Positions 1 to 5,489 are shown, counted from the first letter of the stretch. The stretch is 6,025 bases of DNA from Bryobacteraceae bacterium (GCA_025929455.1 JAICMB010000220.1:1-6025), one strand, 5' to 3'. Notes: generated by a model from the sequence alone, not told the origin. Numbers and translations: made by a program.

Positions 1-1
1 T

Positions 2-607
2 ATCCCCGGCGAATTCCTGCACCGCCACCCATTCCCCGGACCTGGGCTGGCGATTCGGTGCCTGTGCTCGGAGGCGACGGTCGCCACGGCACCACGAGCG
101 GGCGGCTGGATGTTACCCGTGCGCAGCGTCGGTGTGCAGGGCGATTCGCGCAGCTATCGCGGGGTGCTCGCCGTTGAACAATTCATCGGCGATGCCGAAG
201 CCAGTGCGATCGTGAACGGCGACGCCGAAGTGAATCGCGTTGTCGCGCTGTGCGGCGCGTGCGCTCCGCTTGCAAACATGCGCTCGCAGCCGGCGTTTCT
301 TTCGCGCGAACGGCTGGAACGCCTGCGCCGGTGCGATGCCATCGTCCGCCGCCGTAGTGACGAGACCGGGTTCGATGCGCGCGTATGGCAGATGCCCGTG
401 GTGCTGATCCCGGTGGGCACGGCCGATGCGCCGGATTCGATCGTGCTGCGTCCGGTGGATTCTGTGGACGGTATGACGGCGCAGGTAGTGCGCATGCCGC
501 ACGAGCTGCTGTCGGGAATCGTTGACGAGTTGAGGTGCGTGCCGGGCGCCTGTGGCGTGTTCTACGACCTGACGAATAAACCGCCGGGCACTATCGAGTG
601 GGAATGA
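2..607 (+). CDS. guaA: GMP synthase (glutamine-hydrolysing), C-terminal part, long form
   Basis: GMP synthase converts XMP to GMP in the cytoplasm, using ATP and ammonia from glutamine, in the last step of guanine nucleotide synthesis. The frame is open from the window edge, so the 5' end (glutaminase and most of the ATP-pyrophosphatase domain) is missing; 201 residues are visible. Near the left edge is the family motif HPFPGPGLAIR (nt 26-58), and the protein ends in NKPPGTIEWE, the classic GuaA C-terminus that helps bind XMP. Between them the order is unlike E. coli GuaA: LPVRSVGVQGDSRSY comes early (nt 113-157), followed by a VNRVV segment, then RLRRCDAIVRR, a QMPVVLIPV segment and SVDGMTAQVVRMP. 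That order matches the long, human-type GMP synthases with an enlarged dimerisation region, here with a shortened linker after the HPFPGPG motif. An internal ATG at 110 is not the start, because conserved sequence precedes it. The gene converges on the next one with a 6-bp gap. Identification is near certain; the long-form subtype is from memory of the family. Confidence 0.95.
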   Translation: MPGEFLHRHPFPGPGLAIRCLCSEATVATAPRAGGWMLPVRSVGVQGDSRSYRGVLAVEQFIGDAEASAIVNGDAEVNRVVALCGACAPLANMRSQPAFLSRERLERLRRCDAIVRRRSDETGFDARVWQMPVVLIPVGTADAPDSIVLRPVDSVDGMTAQVVRMPHELLSGIVDELRCVPGACGVFYDLTNKPPGTIEWE

Positions 608-610
608 TGC

Positions 611-620
611 GCGCTAGCGC
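611..620. repeat. 10-bp perfect palindrome between convergent genes
   Basis: GCGCTAGCGC sits at the junction of guaA and the convergent small gene and includes that gene's TAG stop codon. It is self-complementary but has almost no loop and no T-run on either side, so a terminator role is not supported. Whether it means anything is uncertain. Confidence 0.3.
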
Positions 621-1075
621 TCGTGCGTCAGCCGGTCGTACGTAAACCCGCCTGTCGAGGGCGCACCGGCGACGACCGTTACCTCATCGTTCCAGAAGCG
701 GTGCCGGGGAACCCGCGGTGTCGATAATGCGCCTGCCGGAATAACGAGCACCGGACCGCGGCGCGCACGCAAGTAGGGACGCGACAGATGTGAATAGGCC
801 GCCTGCTGGTATATCGTGGCGGGCTCAGCGACCTTTGCCGTACCGCTGCATGGGGGCGGCACGACATTCGTTTGCACGCCGGTTCCAACAGCCGGCCGCT
901 CCGACGCAGCGGTGGGGTCCGCATTTGTTTCTGGATTGGCGTACGTAGCGCGCGCCGCTGGATAATACGTTCCCGCGTGCGCCGGTTCCGGCTTACGCGC
1001 CCAACCCAGCGCCGCTATGGCTGCAAGCACGAGATAACCCGCGATGACAAGTCCCCGCCTGGTATTCACAGTCAT
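614..1075 (-). CDS. Small exported or membrane-anchored protein, unknown function
   Basis: I do not recognise this 153-residue protein. It begins MTVNTRRG, followed by a hydrophobic stretch (about residues 9-26, GLVIAGYLVLAAIAALGW) and then AHAG at about 33-36. This looks like a signal peptide or N-terminal anchor. The rest is rich in Ala, Pro, Thr and Tyr, with a basic patch (YLRARRGP) and the tail VVAGAPSTGGFTYDRLTHER. That tail resembles the end of short acidobacterial envelope proteins with a glycine-zipper segment, which finish in a similar GG-(L/F)-x-YD-x-x-T-x-x-(K/R) pattern. Here the zipper itself is absent, so this link is tentative. The ATG at 1075 is chosen because GGAGGGGA lies directly before it and the hydrophobic segment then falls at the N-terminus. 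The ATG at 1087 is in frame but lacks a Shine-Dalgarno site, and the frame stays open to 1243. The gene is divergent from the WG-repeat gene and convergent with guaA. That it is a real gene is likely but not certain. Confidence 0.6.
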   Translation of the reverse strand: MTVNTRRGLVIAGYLVLAAIAALGWARKPEPAHAGTYYPAARATYANPETNADPTAASERPAVGTGVQTNVVPPPCSGTAKVAEPATIYQQAAYSHLSRPYLRARRGPVLVIPAGALSTPRVPRHRFWNDEVTVVAGAPSTGGFTYDRLTHER

Positions 1076-1204
1076 TCCCCTCCACATTACTGGGATGCCG
1101 CGCCGCGGTCGCGTGTTGCCGCTTTGTTCGTCATCCAAGTAACGAAAATTGGCACCCGCGTTGCAGTAGACAGGCCAGCCGCTCTGGTGTGAGGAGCTAT
1201 CTCT
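1076..1204. promoter_or_regulatory. Divergent intergenic region with Shine-Dalgarno sites for both neighbours
   Basis: This 129-bp gap separates two divergent genes, so it must hold both promoters. I see no convincing -35/-10 pair on either strand. At the right end GAGGAG (1191-1196) lies 8 nt before the ATG at 1205. At the left end GGAGGGGA, read on the minus strand, abuts the ATG at 1075. Confidence 0.4.
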
Positions 1205-2143
1205 ATGATTGAAACACCCGATCGCGAAATCCTTACACCCCACCGGCCCGGAGGCGGCAAAAAGAATCTGCTGCTCCTGATGGCGCTGCTTTGTATTGCC
1301 GGTATCATCATTTTCGCCATAGTAGCCAGCGTCAGCGCCAATTCGGACACGCTGTACCCGGTCCGCGTAAACGGACGTTACGGTTACATCGACCGTTCAG
1401 GCCAGCTCGCGATCCAGCCACAGTTCGATCAGGCGGGTCCATTTGCCGACGGCCTGGCTCCGGTCGCGTTCGGAAAAACCTGGGGCTACGTCGACCGCCG
1501 CGGTAAACTCGCCATCCCGCTGCAATTCGACATGGCCGGCGCGTTCGCCGGCGGACGGGCGCTGGTCGGCATAGGACCGCGCCTCGGGTTCATCACGCGC
1601 GATGGTAAGTTTGCGATCAACCCGCAGTACACCGGCGCGGGCGAATTTCATAATGACTTGGCGCCAGTCGTCGTGAACGGCAAGTGGGGCTTTATCGACA
1701 GCGATGGGAAACTGGCGATCAGCCCGCAATTCGAGGAAGCAGGCGACTTCTCGGAAGGCCTGGCGCTGGTGCGCATCGGCAATCTGTACGGGTACATCGA
1801 TAAGAACGGAAAAATGGTCATCAATCCGCAATACGGCGCTGCCGGCGAATTTGGCGACGGCCTGGCTCCAGTTCGGATCGGTGGGAAGTTTGGATACATC
1901 GATAAGTCCGGCAAGGTGGCGATCAACCCGCAATTTGATTCCGCGGGTAATTTCTCCGATGGTGCGGCGCCGGTTGCGATAGCGAGCCGGTTCGGGTTTA
2001 TCGACAAAGACGGCAAGTTTATTGTGAATCCGCGGTTCGACGACGCCGGCGAATTTGTGGCCGGCGTTGCGCCGGTTTGGAGCGGCGGCCGCGAGGGCTA
2101 TATCGATAAATCCGGCAGGTTCATTTGGAATCCGGTAGGCTGA
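1205..2143 (+). CDS. Membrane-anchored WG-repeat protein
   Basis: This 312-residue protein has a cytoplasmic-looking basic N-terminus (residues 1-20, ending GGGKK), one strong transmembrane segment (about 21-44, LLLLMALLCIAGIIIFAIVA) and then an array of WG-type repeats to the end. The repeat core (W/Y/F)G(Y/F)(I/V)D starts at residues 59, 93, 127, 161, 195, 229, 263 and 297, an exact 34-residue period. The consensus is roughly GKxGYIDKxGKxxINPQFxxAGxFxxGLAPV. This is the WG (KWG) beta-repeat family, found in predicted extracytoplasmic or scaffold proteins; no enzymatic motif is visible. With a single N-terminal anchor the array would lie outside the cytoplasmic membrane. Its partner or ligand cannot be told from the sequence. 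GAGGAG 8 nt upstream fixes the ATG. It is divergent from the small exported gene, and its last 23 bp overlap the end of rsmD on the other strand. Family assignment is secure; function is unknown. Confidence 0.9.
   Translation: MIETPDREILTPHRPGGGKKNLLLLMALLCIAGIIIFAIVASVSANSDTLYPVRVNGRYGYIDRSGQLAIQPQFDQAGPFADGLAPVAFGKTWGYVDRRGKLAIPLQFDMAGAFAGGRALVGIGPRLGFITRDGKFAINPQYTGAGEFHNDLAPVVVNGKWGFIDSDGKLAISPQFEEAGDFSEGLALVRIGNLYGYIDKNGKMVINPQYGAAGEFGDGLAPVRIGGKFGYIDKSGKVAINPQFDSAGNFSDGAAPVAIASRFGFIDKDGKFIVNPRFDDAGEFVAGVAPVWSGGREGYIDKSGRFIWNPVG
1355..2140 (+). repeat. Tandem 102-bp coding repeats (WG units)
   Basis: Seven full units of 34 codons and a partial eighth of 24 codons make up the array in the WG-repeat gene. 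The GYID-type core codons begin at 1379, 1481, 1583, 1685, 1787, 1889, 1991 and 2093. There are no insertions or deletions between units. Units five and six are closest at the DNA level around TACATCGATAAG. Confidence 0.85.
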
Positions 2144-2678
2144 CCGCTGCTAGCGGCTCATAGAAACTTAGGGTATTGCTGCCCTGCTTCAGTACGCGCG
2201 TCCTCGCCAGGACACCGTAATGTTCCGCGAGGCTCATGTGCGTGTCATGCTGTGCGACGGCGAGCTTTGTGCGGCCCGGTACTCCTGCGAGCTCCAGCGC
2301 CGTCGCGTACTCTTTCGCCGCTTCATATGGTGGGTCGAGGAACAACACGTCGGCGTCGATGCGCTCCAGCACCGGTGCGATTTTCGATGTGAACAACTGT
2401 GCGCGCGATTCCACCCCAAGCGACTGCAGGTTGCGGCGGATCACCTCCGCGGCCGCGCGGCTGCGTTCGATGAAGATGACGCGTTCCGCCCCACGGCTAA
2501 GCGCCTCGATCCCAACCGCACCCGTGCCCGCGTACGCATCCACGAAGACCGCACCGGCAATACGCGGCGCGAGCACATTGAACAGCGTTTCACGCAGCCG
2601 GTCCGGCGTGGGACGAGTGGAAAGACCCGGCAGCGTGGCGAGTCGGCGGCTGCGAAACTCCCCCGCGATGACGCGCAT
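2121..2678 (-). CDS. rsmD: 16S rRNA (guanine(966)-N2)-methyltransferase
   Basis: RsmD uses S-adenosylmethionine to methylate N2 of G966 in 16S rRNA during assembly of the small ribosomal subunit. The 185-residue protein starts MRVIAGEFRSR, the usual N-terminus of the family, followed by RPTPDRLRETLFNVL (22-36). The SAM-binding motif I is FVDAYAGTGAVGIEA (45-59), and the catalytic motif IV is LDPPY (114-118). Length is normal for the family. The frame is open a further 12 codons upstream to 2714, but the start at 2678 is preferred for two reasons. It gives the family N-terminus, and its A is shared with the recG stop codon (TGATG), which suggests translational coupling. The C-terminal tail (about AAVSLPDSK) is partly antisense to the end of the WG-repeat gene. 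coaD, which often follows rsmD, is not here. Identification is firm. Confidence 0.95.
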   Translation of the reverse strand: MRVIAGEFRSRRLATLPGLSTRPTPDRLRETLFNVLAPRIAGAVFVDAYAGTGAVGIEALSRGAERVIFIERSRAAAEVIRRNLQSLGVESRAQLFTSKIAPVLERIDADVLFLDPPYEAAKEYATALELAGVPGRTKLAVAQHDTHMSLAEHYGVLARTRVLKQGSNTLSFYEPLAAVSLPDSK

Positions 2679-4813
2679 CAGCCCACTTGCACCAGCGCGT
2701 ACCGCCGTTGCCAATGCTCGCGCAGATAAGCGATCGATCGCCGCAGGTGTTCCGAAGATGGCGGGTTCTCGATGTACGCGATGGCTTCGTTTCTCGCGGC
2801 CTCAAGCACGTCGTGGTCGCGAATGATGTTCGCGATGTGCAGTGCCGGAAGGCCCGACTGCCGCGTTCCGAAAAACTCACCCGGCCCGCGCAGCTTCATG
2901 TCCATCTCGGCAATGTAAAAACCATCGCTCGAGTCCACCATCGTGCGGATGCGGTCGCGAGCGGTCTCGTTCAGCTTGCCGGTCACGAGAATGCAGTAGC
3001 TCTGTTCGCCGCCGCGGCCGACGCGCCCGCGCAACTGATGCAACTGCGCGAGCCCGTAGCGTTCCGCTTGCTCGATCACCATCACGGTCGCGTTCGGCAC
3101 GTCTACGCCCACTTCGATGACGGTGGTCGCAACGAGGATCGAGATTCCGCCGCGTTTAAACGTGTCCATAACCGCCTCTTTTTCCGAAGACTTCAGCTTG
3201 CCGTGCAGCAGCCCGACGCGCATGTCCGGGAACACGCGCGTAGACATGTGCTCATACATCTTCTGCGCGGCTTTGACAGCTTGCGTTTCGGATTCCTCGA
3301 TGACCGGATACACGACGTAGGCCTGCCGCCCGGACTCGATCTGCCGCTTGACGAAGCTGTAAACGCGCTCGATCTGGTCTTCGGTGACATGCGACGTCTT
3401 GATCGGCTTGCGGCCCGGCGGCATTTCGTCGATCACGGAAACGTCCAGATCGCCATACACGGTCAGTGCCAGCGTCCGCGGAATCGGGGTGGCGGTCATC
3501 ACCAGTACGTCCGGATGCACACCTTTTTCGAACAGTTTCAAGCGCTGCAGCACGCCGAAGCGGTGCTGCTCGTCGACAATCGCGAGACCGAGGCGGCGGA
3601 ACTCGACATCTCCTTCGATGAGCGCGTGCGTGCCGATGGCGACATGAGCAAGTCCGCTGGCCAGCAGTTTCTTAAGCTGCGTTTTCTCGCGCGGCGTTGA
3701 CGAGCCGGTCAGCAGCACCGTCACGTAGTCGAGCTTATCGAACAATCTATTGAAGTAGAGATAATGCTGCGCGGCCAAAATTTCGGTCGGCGCCAGCACG
3801 ACCACCTGATACCCGTTCTCGATCGCAACGACCGCCGCCTCCGCCGCCACCAGGGTTTTCCCGCTGCCGACGTCACCTTGCAGCAGGCGATTCATCGGAT
3901 GCGGTTCGTGCATGTCCTGAGCAATCTCGCCCAATACCCGCTTCTGAGCGCCGGTAGGCTTGAACGGCAGCATGCTCTTGATCCGATCGCGCACGCGCTC
4001 GTTCAGCTCGAACGAGATGCCCGGCTGCAGCCGCGCTTTTGCGCGCTTCAAAGCCAGGCCACATTCGAGCCAGAAAAACTCCTCGAATATCAGCCGGAAC
4101 TGCTGCGGCGAACGAAACGCGTTGAGTAACCGCAGGTCGGCGTCCTCGGGCGGAAAGTGCGTGTAGCGAATCGCGTTCCAGCGGTCCGGCAGCTTCAGGC
4201 GCTCGCGGATGTGCTGCGGCAATTCATCGGCAATGGGTTCCACACTGTTCAGCACGCGATCGAGCAGGACGCGAAACACACGCGTCGTAATCTTGCCCGC
4301 GGCTTCGTAGATCGGCACCACGCGCCCGGTATGCAGCGCCACATCGCCGTCCTCATCGGCCGTGAGCGCTTCAAATTCCGGATGCATCATCATCAGATCG
4401 CCGGTGTAGCTGTCGAGTTCGATCTTGCCGTACAGCGCGACGCGCAGACCCGGCGTGAACTTATCCGCAAGATAACCGGCATGGAACCATTTCGCGACCA
4501 GGCGCTCACTCGATCCGTCGCCGAACACCGCCTCGAACAGGCCGAGGTTTTTCCGGCGGAAGCCGGACACCTTCGCCGACTTCACCTCCGCGACGACGGT
4601 GGCCATCTCGCCGGGTGCGAGTTGTGCGATGGTTTTGACGTTGCTGCGGTCTTCGTAGCGGAACGGGACGTAGGAGAGGAGATCCTCGACGACCTGCAAC
4701 CCCTTGCTCTCGAGCACGTCCGCGCGTGCAGGCCCGACGCCTTTGACGTATTTCAGAGGGGTCGCAAGGTCGAGCGGCAATTCACAGTTTAGCGTGTGGG
4801 GTTTCTGCGCCAA
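2678..4813 (-). CDS. recG: ATP-dependent DNA helicase RecG
   Basis: RecG remodels stalled replication forks and recombination intermediates by branch migration. The 711-residue protein is full length (E. coli RecG has 693). An N-terminal KGVGP segment (24-28) precedes EDLLSYVPFRYEDRS (43-57) and the OB-fold wedge domain (about 60-150). Helicase motifs follow in order: Walker A GDVGSGKT (313-320), motif Ia APTEILAAQH (341-350), DEQHRFG (414-420), TATPIPR (440-446), the GVDVPNATVMVIE region (569-581) and QLRGRVGRGG (593-602). The C-terminal RecG hallmark LRGPGEFFGTRQSG is at 641-654. The start is a TTG at 4811-4813. The frame is closed upstream by TAG with no ATG or GTG between, and no clear Shine-Dalgarno site precedes it. 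A later TTG (residue 12) would also leave the conserved part intact. Only 12 bp separate this start from the promoter-like hexamer of the first downstream repeat, so the recG promoter probably lies inside that repeat. The stop overlaps the rsmD start. Confidence 0.97.
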   Translation of the reverse strand: MAQKPHTLNCELPLDLATPLKYVKGVGPARADVLESKGLQVVEDLLSYVPFRYEDRSNVKTIAQLAPGEMATVVAEVKSAKVSGFRRKNLGLFEAVFGDGSSERLVAKWFHAGYLADKFTPGLRVALYGKIELDSYTGDLMMMHPEFEALTADEDGDVALHTGRVVPIYEAAGKITTRVFRVLLDRVLNSVEPIADELPQHIRERLKLPDRWNAIRYTHFPPEDADLRLLNAFRSPQQFRLIFEEFFWLECGLALKRAKARLQPGISFELNERVRDRIKSMLPFKPTGAQKRVLGEIAQDMHEPHPMNRLLQGDVGSGKTLVAAEAAVVAIENGYQVVVLAPTEILAAQHYLYFNRLFDKLDYVTVLLTGSSTPREKTQLKKLLASGLAHVAIGTHALIEGDVEFRRLGLAIVDEQHRFGVLQRLKLFEKGVHPDVLVMTATPIPRTLALTVYGDLDVSVIDEMPPGRKPIKTSHVTEDQIERVYSFVKRQIESGRQAYVVYPVIEESETQAVKAAQKMYEHMSTRVFPDMRVGLLHGKLKSSEKEAVMDTFKRGGISILVATTVIEVGVDVPNATVMVIEQAERYGLAQLHQLRGRVGRGGEQSYCILVTGKLNETARDRIRTMVDSSDGFYIAEMDMKLRGPGEFFGTRQSGLPALHIANIIRDHDVLEAARNEAIAYIENPPSSEHLRRSIAYLREHWQRRYALVQVG

Positions 4814-4825
4814 GCGGCGTGAGAG

Positions 4826-4853
4826 TTGATCACGGGCCGGACACTACTACAGT
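4826..4853 (+). promoter_or_regulatory. Candidate promoter of repeat unit 1
   Basis: TTGATC (4826-4831) and TACAGT (4848-4853) are separated by 16 nt. Both hexamers are identical in copy 2, while four of the first ten spacer bases differ, the pattern expected of a functional promoter. Transcription would start near 4860, just before the first helix of the RNA. An alternative -35, TTGACT (4853-4858), has only a poor -10 (TTGGAT). Confidence 0.5.
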
Positions 4854-4979
4854 TGACTCGGTTTTCTGCTTCCGTTTGGATGAGGCACGTTTCCGTAGCT
4901 TACGTACGGGCTTCAAACGGAAAAGCCCGGGGGAAACGCCCGGGCCATCCAATTTGCGAAGCAGAAAGGGGTGACTTTT

Positions 4980-5057
4980 ATGATCGCCCTGCTGGTGAAG
5001 ATACGGCTCGCTTTCGTGGGCCGTGCTACGGCACTGATCATCTGGCGCAAGCGCTAG
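4980..5057 (+). CDS. 25-residue basic hydrophobic peptide, copy 1 (toxin-like candidate)
   Basis: The frame begins MIALLVK and ends IIWRKR. It has six basic residues (K7, R9, R15, R23, K24, R25), no acidic ones, and otherwise mostly Ala, Ile, Leu and Val. AAAGGGGTGA, close to the ideal Shine-Dalgarno sequence, ends 5 nt before the ATG. An in-frame GTG at 4971 lies within that site and is a less likely start. Copy 2 keeps the frame, start, stop and Shine-Dalgarno site, with only I8L and A16L changes and one silent change. Size, charge and the Trp-plus-basic C-terminus recall type I toxins such as Ldr (which ends WWRNRK), and Ldr genes also occur as tandem direct repeats. This is a resemblance in style, not shown homology. 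The frame may instead be a by-product of a structured RNA. The stop codon lies within the CGCTAG helix of the 3' module. Confidence 0.5.
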   Translation: MIALLVKIRLAFVGRATALIIWRKR

Positions 5058-5115
5058 ACGGTCGGTGACCGAGCGGGATCGGGAACTCACCGGGTTTCCG
5101 GTCCTGCCACTAGCG
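5052..5115 (+). other. 3' RNA module, copy 1: nested helices
   Basis: An outer helix CGCTAG (5052-5057) / CTAGCG (5110-5115) encloses two hairpins. The first is CGGTC-GGT-GACCG (5059-5071). The second is GGATCGGGAA (5076-5085) / TTTCCGGTCC (5095-5104), extendable by three pairs at its base. All ten pairs are Watson-Crick or G-U, and all ten also pair in copy 2 despite changes. It lacks a following T-run, so it is not a typical intrinsic terminator. Confidence 0.6.
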
Positions 5116-5124
5116 ATTGTACAC

Positions 5125-5193
5125 GATCGTCCGTGCCGATTCCAGTGAAATTGCTGGTATTACTCATGTATTTCTGAGGCGTATAGCGGCCTC
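5125..5193. other. Unique spacer between the two repeat units
   Basis: These 69 bp have no counterpart before copy 1 or after copy 2. I see no gene, strong promoter or terminator in them. The region is less GC-rich than its surroundings (for example ATTGCTGGTATTACTCATG). Confidence 0.6.
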
Positions 5194-5200
5194 GTGAGAC

Positions 5201-5228
5201 TTGATCGCGCGCCCGCCACTACTACAGT
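5201..5228 (+). promoter_or_regulatory. Candidate promoter of repeat unit 2
   Basis: TTGATC (5201-5206) and TACAGT (5223-5228) with a 16-nt spacer, identical hexamers and spacing to copy 1. The duplicate would start its own transcript near 5235 and so be an independent unit. Confidence 0.5.
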
Positions 5229-5354
5229 TGACTCAGTTTTCTGCTTCCGTTTGGATGAGGTAGGTTTCCGCAGCTTGCACGTGGGCTTCAAACGGAAAAG
5301 CCCGGGGTCAACGCCCGGGCCATCCAATTTGTGAAGCAGAAAGGGGTGATTCTT

Positions 5355-5432
5355 ATGATCGCCCTGCTGGTGAAGCTACGGCTCGCTTTCGTGGGCCGTC
5401 TTACGGCACTGATTATCTGGCGCAAGCGCTAG
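5355..5432 (+). CDS. 25-residue basic hydrophobic peptide, copy 2 (toxin-like candidate)
   Basis: This is the paralogue of the first small frame, beginning MIALLVKL and ending IIWRKR. It carries Leu at residues 8 and 16, where copy 1 has Ile and Ala. AAAGGGGTGA precedes the ATG by 5 nt, exactly as in copy 1. The changes are conservative, but only one of the four base changes is silent. The pair alone therefore does not prove selection on the protein. What is known and inferred about function is as for copy 1. Confidence 0.5.
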   Translation: MIALLVKLRLAFVGRLTALIIWRKR

Positions 5433-5489
5433 ACGTCAGTAGACGGCGCGGGGTCGGGAGTTTAGCCTCTCCCGATCCTGCCACTAGCG
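5427..5489 (+). other. 3' RNA module, copy 2: nested helices
   Basis: CGCTAG (5427-5432) / CTAGCG (5484-5489) encloses CGTC-AGTA-GACG (5434-5445) and GGGTCGGGAG (5451-5460) / CTCCCGATCC (5469-5478). Compared with copy 1, the terminal pair of the large hairpin changes from A-T to G-C on both sides. Three other pairs switch between Watson-Crick and G-U. The small hairpin is rebuilt in a shifted register. Confidence 0.6.

Larger units (their letters stand above)
4819..5124 (+). repeat. Direct repeat unit, copy 1
   Basis: This 306-bp unit recurs at 5194-5498, shifted by 375 bp. I count about 41 differences, or roughly 86% identity, with one single-base gap in a hairpin loop. Identity is highest in TACAGTTGACTC and the following 26 bases, in the Shine-Dalgarno and small reading frame, and in the last 20 bases (TGCCACTAGCGATTGTACAC). 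The ends are not inverted repeats of each other and no target duplication or transposase is visible, so it does not look like an insertion sequence. Confidence 0.95.
4860..5124 (+). ncRNA. Predicted structured RNA, copy 1 (may also be an mRNA)
   Basis: No known RNA family is recognised. The 5' module can form a three-way junction. The outer helix TTTCTGCTTC (4863-4872) pairs with GAAGCAGAAA (4958-4967). Inside it, CGTTTG (4873-4878) pairs with CAAACG (4914-4919), topped by CCGTA/TACGG (4893-4897, 4905-4909). A second branch pairs GCCCGGG (4925-4931) with CCCGGGC (4939-4945). A competing helix, TTGGATG (4876-4882) with CATCCAA (4946-4952), cannot coexist with the first branch. The outer helix ends at the Shine-Dalgarno site of the small reading frame. 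Downstream, ATGATC (4980-4985) can pair with GATCAT (5036-5041), and GCCGT/ACGGC forms a small hairpin at 5020-5032. A 3' module follows at 5052-5115. The 5' end is inferred from the promoter. The 3' end is taken as the end of the repeat, and no T-tract terminator is seen. Confidence 0.65.

Noticed and set aside
110..607. ATG at 110 as the start of a separate 165-residue gene
   Set aside because: Conserved GMP synthase sequence (HPFPGPGLAIR) continues upstream in the same frame to the window edge, so the ATG is internal.
2144..2156. CCGCT-GCT-AGCGG hairpin after the WG-repeat gene as a terminator
   Set aside because: The stem has only five pairs, no T-run follows on either strand, and the bases lie inside the rsmD coding region.
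4157..4792. 211-codon plus-strand frame opposite recG, and other long frames opposite recG, rsmD and the WG-repeat gene
   Set aside because: They are antisense shadows of well-identified genes in high-GC DNA, with no recognisable domains.
4925..4945. GCCCGGG/CCCGGGC hairpin as an intrinsic terminator (attenuator)
   Set aside because: It is followed by CATCCAATTTG rather than a T-tract, so it is better read as a branch of the leader fold.
4826..5068. 80-codon plus-strand frame spanning repeat unit 1, and an inner ATG frame from 4880
   Set aside because: In copy 2 the equivalent of the inner ATG reads ATGAGGTAG, a stop at the third codon, and the frame is not kept. It also runs through the promoter and helices with no Shine-Dalgarno site.
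5116..5121. Minus-strand TACAAT at the end of unit 1 (and 5490-5495 in unit 2) as a promoter for an antisense RNA
   Set aside because: The hexamer is good and present in both copies, but no acceptable -35 lies 16-18 bp upstream on that strand in either copy. An antisense transcript cannot be claimed from this.
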